In this document: in pieces, positions 58,225-64,000 of the stretch
Layout: every line of letters starts with the position of its first letter
How positions within the stretch are numbered: position 1 is the first letter of the stretch
Assembly: GCA_964507025.1 (NCBI GenBank)
Contig: CAZDOK010000009.1
Span: forward strand, 81,107 to 145,106
DNA length: 64,000 bases
Direction: 5' to 3'
Source of the DNA: Amarobacter sp964507025
GTDB lineage: Bacteria; Chloroflexota; Dehalococcoidia; Tepidiformales; Tepidiformaceae
The notes under the pieces: model-generated
Database searches by the model: none
Told to the model about the DNA's origin: nothing
The model's input: only the letters and a program-made list of their open reading frames with translations
Translations under genes and position numbers: made by a program

Positions 58225-59124
58225 TCAGCGCTTCAGACCCGGCGTCTCCTTCCGGTAGGGGCCCTCGCGCCAGTCGAGCGCGCCCTTCAGGCCCGTGCCG
58301 TTCTCGGCGCCTTCACGCATCTTGTCCTGCCAGCCGTAGCTGAAGCTGGTGAACTGCCCGGCGGCGTCCAGGTCGGTCGAGCTGCGCACCGAGGAGTAGA
58401 TGCCCATGTTCTCGTAGAAGCGGTTCATGTTGACCTTGAGGATCGCCAGGTGGTCGGCCGGCATGATCGCCACCCGGTCGGCCAGGCCGACGGTGTACTC
58501 GTCCAGTACATCCTTTGGCCAGGCGTAGTTGATCATGCCGATACGCGCGGCCTCGGCGCCGCTGATGGCGTCGCCCGTGTAGTACAGCTCCTTCGCCTTG
58601 CGCATGCCAATCACGAGCGGCCAGATGACGCCCGTGCGGCTCGTGCCCAGCCCGCGCAGCCCGGGATGGCCGAGTTGCGCATCCTCGGCGGCGACCACCA
58701 GGTCGGCCATCATCGCCAGCTCACAACCGCCAGCGAAGGCGTAGCCGTGGACGCTGGCAATGGTGACCTTCGCCATGTTCCAGAAGTACATGTGGATATC
58801 GGTGATCTGCTGCATACCGGTGCGGATGCCCATCAACAGCCGCCGGCGCTGGTCGTCGACGGCGCGGTAGCGGCGCACCACCGCATCGGCGCCGCCGCGG
58901 GCGGGAGCCAGGTCGTACCCGGCGCTGAACGTGCGCCCGGCGCCGCGGACGATGATGACGCGGGCGGAATCGTCGGCCTCGATCTCATGCAGCGCGTCGT
59001 TGAATTCGAACAGCAGCTCCTGGGAGAGCGCGTTCATCTTCTCCGGACGGTTGAGGGTGATGCGGGCGACGCGGCCATCGGTGCCCACGCGGTCGATCAG
59101 GAGGTGTTCGTAGCTGGTAGTCAT
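58225..59124 (-). CDS. Enoyl-CoA hydratase/isomerase family protein
   Basis: 299 aa crotonase: ITLNRPEKMNALSQEL, GAGRTFSAGYDLAPA, VHGYAFAGGCELAMMADLVV. The position of the second catalytic Glu reads GLGTSRTGVIW with no acidic residue, so simple hydratase activity is doubtful. ATG 59124 lies exactly 7 nt after a perfect TATAAT (59137-59132), so it is leaderless. Longer in-frame sequence upstream is antisense to the protease gene. Confidence 0.9.
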   Translation of the reverse strand: MTTSYEHLLIDRVGTDGRVARITLNRPEKMNALSQELLFEFNDALHEIEADDSARVIIVRGAGRTFSAGYDLAPARGGADAVVRRYRAVDDQRRRLLMGIRTGMQQITDIHMYFWNMAKVTIASVHGYAFAGGCELAMMADLVVAAEDAQLGHPGLRGLGTSRTGVIWPLVIGMRKAKELYYTGDAISGAEAARIGMINYAWPKDVLDEYTVGLADRVAIMPADHLAILKVNMNRFYENMGIYSSVRSSTDLDAAGQFTSFSYGWQDKMREGAENGTGLKGALDWREGPYRKETPGLKR

Positions 59125-59132
59125 GGCCGCGA

Positions 59133-60035
59133 TTATAGGGAGCGCGCGGCTGCGGGTGGGCTGGGCTGGCGCGGCGCACCCTGCCGTGCGAGTTCGCGCC
59201 GCCGCCAAAGGGCAACGCCCGCCACTACCAGCCACAGCGCCGCGCTGAGCACCCAGCCCTGCACCAGCAGGTCCCGACCGGTGAGCCTTGGAACCAACAG
59301 GTCTATTTGCAGCGTGCAGGCCGCGTAACTCGCGTGCATGAGCGTTACCACGAACAGGCTCCCTGTCGCGTCGTGGACCCACACCATGAGCACCCGGTAC
59401 GCCGTGAGCGACGCGACGGCGAAGAGGAAGTACAACGCGAGGTAGGGTGCCATCGGTACGCCGCCGGAGGTCGAACTCCCCACCCAGATGACCTGGAGCA
59501 AGTGCCATCCAGCCCAGATCACGCCGACAATCACCCCGGTCGCGAATGCGCTGTGGCGAAGCCGCAACCGGGGAATCGCGAACCCAGTCCAGCCGAGCTC
59601 TTCGAGGACGGTGGTCAGCCCGACCCCGAAGCCGGCCAGCAGCGCCGCCGCCGTCGCCTCGTCGGAGAAGATCGGCGGCCGGAACGCGGACGAGGTGAGC
59701 CACAGCCCGAGGCTGACGGCCAGCACCACGACCGGCGCCGTGAGCAGGGCCACCGCGTACCAGCGGATGGCCACCCGCCAGCGTCGCATCCGGCTGGACA
59801 GGTCCCGGACGCCCGCCCGCCCGGCGAGCCGCCATGTCAGCACCAGGCTTGCGACCGTGGGGCCGGTGAGCATGGCGATGATCGCCAGCCCGAACAGCGA
59901 GCTCTCGTCCCAGTCGACGCCGGAGAACAGGTCGTAGCCTCCAATCAGCAGCAGCAGGCTCCACGAGACGATGAACGTGAGGATGAAGTAAGAGAGGACC
60001 GGACGTTCGCGGATGACGCGGTCGATGCCGTTCAT
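59133..60035 (-). CDS. CPBP family intramembrane metalloprotease
   Basis: 300 aa, about eight membrane helices. CPBP (Abi/CAAX protease-like) motifs: EELGWTGFAIPRL (EE pair), WAGWHLLQV and VVTLMHASYA with the second His. These enzymes cleave within or near the membrane. ATG with AAGGGAC upstream. The leaderless promoter of the next gene lies in the 8-nt gap and gene end. Confidence 0.88.
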   Translation of the reverse strand: MNGIDRVIRERPVLSYFILTFIVSWSLLLLIGGYDLFSGVDWDESSLFGLAIIAMLTGPTVASLVLTWRLAGRAGVRDLSSRMRRWRVAIRWYAVALLTAPVVVLAVSLGLWLTSSAFRPPIFSDEATAAALLAGFGVGLTTVLEELGWTGFAIPRLRLRHSAFATGVIVGVIWAGWHLLQVIWVGSSTSGGVPMAPYLALYFLFAVASLTAYRVLMVWVHDATGSLFVVTLMHASYAACTLQIDLLVPRLTGRDLLVQGWVLSAALWLVVAGVALWRRRELARQGAPRQPSPPAAARSL

Positions 60036-60253
60036 GGCTGGTCCCTTTCGGGCGGCTGCCTATCGCGCACACCCCGCTCCACTATTGGCTTGCGCCCCGG
60101 CAGCGGCATCGTCCCAATGGCCCCAACAGCCGGTCCCGTTCGCCCGCGGGGGCCGCCAGCTCAATCAGTGCCATCGATGGCACCCGCTTCACCGGTGCGC
60201 CCCGGTGCGCTTCAATCGATCGCAGTGCGCCACAACCGGCCACCGGGGGGACC

Positions 60254-60793
60254 GTGCAGGATACGCTTCACATCACCTTCATCTGGCTGCACATCCTGGG
60301 CATCACGCTCTGGGTGGGGCCCCAGTTCCTGCTGGCCGTGGCCTGGGTGCCCGCCTCACGCCAGATAACCGACCTCCCGATGCGCGTGGCCGCCATGCGC
60401 ACCATCACCCGCCGCTTCGGCTACCTTGGCGGATTCGGCCTCATCCTCACCATGGTCGCGGGGACGTACCTGATCATCGACTGGCGGGACCGCTACGCCG
60501 TGCCATCCGACATCGAGTTCATGTCGCTCCGCTTCGGCGTCGTCTTCGTGATCAAGATGACGGTGCTGACGGTGATGCTGGGGGTGGTTGCCCTGCACAT
60601 GTTCGTGCTCGGGCCGCGCCAGCTCGAAAAGCTCGAAGCCCAGGCCCGCGGTGAAAACGTCACTGAGGAAGAGCTCCGCGCCGTCCGCAAGCAGTCGATG
60701 TTCCTGAGCATCTCGGGCCTCCTCCTCACGCTGGCCATCATGGTGATGGGCGTGATGCTCAACACGGCCTCGTGGAGCCTCCAGGAGATCTAG
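60254..60793 (+). CDS. DUF2269-like integral membrane protein
   Basis: 179 aa with four membrane helices. IWLHILGITLWVGPQFLLAV at the N-terminus with a conserved intramembrane His, and FVIKMTVLTVMLGVVALHMF later, as in DUF2269/CopD-like proteins. GTG start with GGGGGGACC upstream. Function unknown. Confidence 0.78.
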   Translation: MQDTLHITFIWLHILGITLWVGPQFLLAVAWVPASRQITDLPMRVAAMRTITRRFGYLGGFGLILTMVAGTYLIIDWRDRYAVPSDIEFMSLRFGVVFVIKMTVLTVMLGVVALHMFVLGPRQLEKLEAQARGENVTEEELRAVRKQSMFLSISGLLLTLAIMVMGVMLNTASWSLQEI

Positions 60794-60840
60794 CCCGGCC
60801 CGCCGTGCCCTTCCCGGCTGGCTCGGTGATAATCGCACCC

Positions 60841-61470
60841 ATGACCGCCCCCACGTCGCGCCGCGTTGTCATCGACCTTGGCTGCGGTTTCCGCAAGAAA
60901 CCGGGCGCCATCGGCTTCGATATCGCCCGCATCCCCGGCGTCGATGTCGTCTGCGATGTGATGCGGCCACTCCCCCTGCGCGATAGCTCGGTCGACGAAA
61001 TCCAGGCTTCGCACATCATCGAGCACGTCGAGGATTTCATGGCCTTCATGGGCGAAATCTGGCGCGTGTGCAAACCGGGCGCGCTGGTCTACTTCCGCTT
61101 CCCCCACGGTTCCTCGAAGTACGTCACCTGGAAGGACCCAACCCACCGGCGCGGCGTGCTCCTCGCCACGTTCGAGTACTTCGACCCGAACACCTTCGAT
61201 GGCCGCGCCTGGGGCTACTACCACCCGGCCAAGTTCGAAATCGTGAAGCAGCGCATCAACTTCAATATGAACGCCGATACGTGGCAGCCCAAGCTCGGGC
61301 GCCGCATCCTCGGCTCGATCTTCGATACGCTCGCCAATCACAGCACCCGGACCCAGTACTTCTGCGAGCGCTTCTGGGGCAACTGGGTCGGCATGGAAGA
61401 AGCCCACATCTGGATGCGTGCGATCAAGCCAGCCGACGATGGCGCGCCCGTCCCGGCGCCCACGGCCTGA
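60841..61470 (+). CDS. SAM-dependent methyltransferase (type 11)
   Basis: 209 aa. VVIDLGCGFRKKPGAIGFDI supplies the SAM site, EIQASHIIEHVEDF and EIWRVCKPGALVYFRFPHGS the typical later motifs. The C-terminal half is lineage-specific. ATG 60841 lies 7 nt after GATAAT (60828-60833), so it is leaderless. Target unknown. Confidence 0.88.
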   Translation: MTAPTSRRVVIDLGCGFRKKPGAIGFDIARIPGVDVVCDVMRPLPLRDSSVDEIQASHIIEHVEDFMAFMGEIWRVCKPGALVYFRFPHGSSKYVTWKDPTHRRGVLLATFEYFDPNTFDGRAWGYYHPAKFEIVKQRINFNMNADTWQPKLGRRILGSIFDTLANHSTRTQYFCERFWGNWVGMEEAHIWMRAIKPADDGAPVPAPTA

Positions 61471-61473
61471 CCG

Positions 61474-61839
61474 CTACGCGGCCCGCCCGAACCAGCCCCA
61501 CGCGGACACAGGCTCGCTTCCGGTCACAGGCTGGCGGATCGGCAGCCACAGAGGAGAAAGCACGTTATCGAGCCGGCCGGGCGACGTGATCGCCGGCCGC
61601 ATCGTCTCCCAGCTGGTCTCCACCGCCGGCGCCGGGGTCCGGGCCGGGGCAGCGTCGGGCGGCGTTTCGCGCTCCGAGCGAACCTTCAGTCCCCAGGCTT
61701 CGAGCGCCGCCGTGATGATCTCCAGCGAGGCCTCGTCTTCGAGGTACACCACCTCGCGGGTCTCGGGCGACACCACGGTGACAGCACGAGGTGCTGCCTC
61801 GCTTTCGCACGTCCTGGGCACCGGGCGAAGGTAGCTCAT
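61474..61839 (-). CDS. Hypothetical protein
   Basis: 121 aa, soluble. A short alpha/beta start (VTVVSPETREVVYLEDEASL, EIITAALEAWGLKV) followed by Pro/Ala-rich low complexity. Convergent with the methyltransferase (3 nt). No family recognised. The 184 bp upstream to the LLM gene show nothing else. Confidence 0.5.
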   Translation of the reverse strand: MSYLRPVPRTCESEAAPRAVTVVSPETREVVYLEDEASLEIITAALEAWGLKVRSERETPPDAAPARTPAPAVETSWETMRPAITSPGRLDNVLSPLWLPIRQPVTGSEPVSAWGWFGRAA

Positions 61840-62023
61840 CTTGTCTGTTCAAAACGGATGCCACTGGGGCCGCCGACAGCGCGATCGCGGCCTGTTACGT
61901 GAACGCCGGGTAGAGTGCCGGAGACCCCCCGCTTCGAATGCAAACTGCGTGTAACCCGCGCGCGAAAACGCACCAAATCGCCTCCCCAGGTGAACGCCCG
62001 GGGACAACAGTGAACGCGCCCGC

Positions 62024-62983
62024 TCAGAGCCCTTTCGCAGCGGGCGCGACCTCGGCCGCCAGGAACTCCGGCACCGTGTCGTCGGCGAAGTCGAAGTGCT
62101 GGAACTGCACCTCCTGCAGGCCCATCTCCCCGTACCGGCCGAGCGTCTGCAGCACCTCGTCCTTGCCGCCCACCATGAGTCCGCGTCCGCGCAGCACCTG
62201 GCGGTAGTCAGCCGGCTTCGTCCCCGCTGGGGCGCCCCACATGCGCATCATCCGCTCCGTGGCCGCATCGAGTGAGCGTTCGTCGGGGCCGATGACCGCG
62301 AACGTCATCATCGACCGGCGGATGGTCGCCGGGTCGCGGCCCTCGGCCTCGCAATGCTGCTCCAGCACGCGCACCTTCGCCGCATAGGCATCCGGGGCCA
62401 GGTTCACGGCGTTCCACTCGGCGGCATAGCGCGCCACCAGCTTCAACGTGCGCTTTTCCCCGCTCCCACCAATGAGGATGGGCAGCCGCCCGCCGGTCGG
62501 CTTCGGCTGGCAATCGGCGCCTTCGAGCCGGTAATAGCGGCCCTCGAAATTCGCCGGGCCCGGCGCCCACAGCGCCTTCACCACCTGGATCGCCTCGTCG
62601 AGCCGGTCGAAGCGCTCCCGCACCGGCGGGAATGGAATGCCATAGGCGCGGTGCTCCGCCTCGTTCCAACCGGCGCCCATCCCCATTACGAACCGGCCAC
62701 CGCTCAGCTGGTCGATCTGCGCCGCCATCCGCCCCACGTCGACCGGCGACCGGAACGTGACCGGCGAGACCAGCGGCCCGAACCGGATCGTCGAAGTCTC
62801 CCGGGCCGCCACCGCGAACGAGAGGTATGCCTCCAGCGAATCTTGCTGCGGCCCGATGAAGTAGTGGTCCGAACGGAATACCGTCGGGAAGCCGAGGCGT
62901 TCGGCCAGCCGCAGAATGTGGATCCAGCGCTCCCACGTGAGCCCGTTCTGTCCTTCGACCATCAACCCGATATCCATTGCCAT
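62024..62983 (-). CDS. LLM class F420-dependent oxidoreductase
   Basis: 319 aa TIM-barrel flavin/F420 enzyme. MDIGLMVEGQNGLTWERWIH, DHYFIGPQQDSLEAYLSFAV, FGPLVSPVTFRSPVDVGRMA and GRFVMGMGAGWNEAEHRAYG are characteristic of the luciferase-like F420 group. Several such enzymes reduce or oxidise small organics with F420. ATG 62983 with GGGGG upstream. Longer frame upstream is unsupported. Confidence 0.9.
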   Translation of the reverse strand: MAMDIGLMVEGQNGLTWERWIHILRLAERLGFPTVFRSDHYFIGPQQDSLEAYLSFAVAARETSTIRFGPLVSPVTFRSPVDVGRMAAQIDQLSGGRFVMGMGAGWNEAEHRAYGIPFPPVRERFDRLDEAIQVVKALWAPGPANFEGRYYRLEGADCQPKPTGGRLPILIGGSGEKRTLKLVARYAAEWNAVNLAPDAYAAKVRVLEQHCEAEGRDPATIRRSMMTFAVIGPDERSLDAATERMMRMWGAPAGTKPADYRQVLRGRGLMVGGKDEVLQTLGRYGEMGLQEVQFQHFDFADDTVPEFLAAEVAPAAKGL

Positions 62984-63098
62984 GCCCCCGCCGTGGAACT
63001 CGCTCTCACGAGCGGTTGTACCCCCTCCGGGAACAGCCCGCCACCGGCGCCCGCGAACCGCGTTTGTCCACTTCACACAAGCCAACCATTATGTACGC

Positions 63099-63611
63099 AT
63101 GCGATTCGGCCGAGTGCCACTGGTGTTGCGCACTGTCGCCATCTGCGCCTTCGCTGCCGCGTTCGTGGTGGGCGCCTTGACGGCGCCAGCCGCGCACGCT
63201 CACGCCGCTACCGCTCCGGCCGCGCAGGACAGCACCACACGCGCCTCCGGCGTCAACACACCCCTCGCACTGGCCGGGTTCGCCCTGCTCAGCAGCGGGC
63301 TGCTGGTCCTGGGCAGGTCCCGCGGCAGCCAGGGCCGCACCGGCGAGCAGCATACCCTCGTCCCCGCGCAAGTTGCCCCCGTGATGCTTGCCCCCCCAGC
63401 GGCGGGGCCTGCACACCGGAGCCCGCCCCCCGACCCCGCGGTGCTCGTGCCGCTGGTCGCCGTAGCGGGTGCCCTCCACGCCACCGCCGGCGCGCTTGAG
63501 TCGATTGCGCCAGGGCTTTCCGGCCCCGCGGCCGCTACGGTTGCCGCCTCGGCCGAACGCATTCGCGAAGCCCAGGTCATCATCGCGTGCTGGATCGAGA
63601 CCCGGGGCTAA
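63099..63611 (+). CDS. Secreted or membrane-anchored hypothetical protein
   Basis: 170 aa. Signal peptide (about 1-34, ending APAAHAHA), second hydrophobic segment (LALAGFALLSSGLLVLG) and a helical C-terminus. ATG 63099 lies 6 nt after CATTAT (63087-63092), a leaderless start. Divergent from the LLM gene. Unknown function. Confidence 0.7.
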   Translation: MRFGRVPLVLRTVAICAFAAAFVVGALTAPAAHAHAATAPAAQDSTTRASGVNTPLALAGFALLSSGLLVLGRSRGSQGRTGEQHTLVPAQVAPVMLAPPAAGPAHRSPPPDPAVLVPLVAVAGALHATAGALESIAPGLSGPAAATVAASAERIREAQVIIACWIETRG

Positions 63612-63624
63612 AACACCCCGTTTT
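63603..63624 (+). terminator. Short terminator
   Basis: CGGGG-CTAAAACA-CCCCG followed by TTTT, overlapping the stop codon of the preceding gene. A 5-bp stem only. Confidence 0.5.
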
Positions 63625-63657
63625 CCCTAGTGCGCGCAGGCCGTAGTGTGAGCAGCC

Positions 63658-64000
63658 GTGGGTGAATTCCTTCGCAATCCAATTGATGGCGGTGGGCGGC
63701 AGTTCGTCGCAGAGCGCTTCATCCGCCCAATCCAGGCTTTTGCCGCCGTCGAAGCTTCCGGCGGCATCGTCCTCCTCGCGGGCGCCATCGTCGCTCTTAT
63801 CTGGGCCAACTCCCCCTGGCAGGACCAGTATTTCGAGTTCTGGAACACCGAACTCGCCATCGACCTCCATCTCTTCAGCATCGAACACAGCCTCGGCCAC
63901 GCCGTGAACGATGGGCTCATGGCCATCTTCTTCTTCGTCGTCGGGATGGAGATCAAACGCGAGCTGGTCGAGGGGCAGCTCGCGACATGGCGGCAGCGCA
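63658..64000 (+). CDS. nhaA: Na+/H+ antiporter NhaA (5' part)
   Basis: The first 114 codons; the gene runs off the window. IRPIQAFAAVEASGGIVLLA, ALIWANSPWQ, LGHAVNDGLMAIFFFVVGME and IKRELVEGQL are hallmark NhaA segments. NhaA expels Na+ in exchange for protons. GTG 63658 follows TAGTGT (63644-63649) by 8 nt. Confidence 0.93.
   Translation, partial: MGEFLRNPIDGGGRQFVAERFIRPIQAFAAVEASGGIVLLAGAIVALIWANSPWQDQYFEFWNTELAIDLHLFSIEHSLGHAVNDGLMAIFFFVVGMEIKRELVEGQLATWRQR

Overview
The window is high-GC bacterial chromosome with short intergenic gaps and a mosaic of short operons and single genes on both strands. Two complete tRNA genes (Gly-CCC and Pro-CGG, both with encoded CCA) are present. There is no rRNA, CRISPR array, integrase or transposase. 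Gene content (GerW/YtfJ protein, AmaP-ScpB operon, orphan OmpR-type regulator, F420/LLM oxidoreductase, MaoC and crotonase enzymes, many lipoproteins with short Gly/Ser/Thr/Pro linkers) and the abundance of leaderless starts (a TANNNT -10 hexamer 6-8 nt before the start codon) suggest Chloroflexota, perhaps a Dehalococcoidia/Tepidiformia-like lineage. That assignment is inference. A run of 10 Ns at 20921-20930 shows this is a draft scaffold. At least two short genes (DUF4258-like, hicA) carry single-base frame errors.

Layout. 1-2.6 kb: MFS permease and a polytopic His-motif membrane protein. 2.6-7.4 kb: a c-di-AMP (ydaO-type) riboswitch leading SulP anion transporter, Kef-type cation/proton antiporter with TrkA-N domain and a double UspA protein, a plausible ion-homeostasis block. 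7.5-11.4 kb: ABC-F ATPase, sulfide:quinone oxidoreductase-like enzyme and, convergent to it, a SAM methyltransferase interrupted by an in-frame TGA at a normally Cys position, followed by a hairpin of bacterial SECIS geometry (candidate selenoprotein). 11.6-16.3 kb: mtaB-amaP-scpB operon, RRM RNA-binding protein, GerW/YtfJ protein, atypical orphan response regulator. 16.4-23.4 kb: ChrA, pyrophosphatase, phage-adaptor-like protein, GNAT, LysA-type decarboxylase, assembly gap, nucleotide-sugar oxidoreductase and dehydrogenase pair. 23.4-27.3 kb: DUF2283/DUF4258 pair, PPOX protein, tRNA-Gly, alkylsulfatase-like MBL hydrolase, and a Fic protein behind a duplicated operator array. 27.3-37.7 kb: signal peptidase, crotonase, MFS, PaiB, DUF402, MaoC, cyclase-fold protein, lipoprotein, isolated phage portal gene. 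38-50 kb: tandem paralogous secreted proteins, subtilase, CrtI-like oxidoreductase, hydrolase-PKD fusion, P1B ATPase fused to hemerythrin, lipoproteins, tRNA-Pro. 50-64 kb: two paralogous glycosyltransferases with HicAB between them, paired membrane proteins, TPR protein, MazEF, crotonase, CPBP protease, DUF2269, methyltransferase, LLM oxidoreductase and the start of nhaA.

Main points for follow-up: the candidate Sec-containing methyltransferase, the c-di-AMP riboswitch over a SulP/Kef block, the tandemly duplicated CTTTTCTAG operator module upstream of fic, the P-type ATPase-hemerythrin fusion, dispersed phage-head-like genes, and the widespread leaderless promoter architecture that also fixes several start codons.
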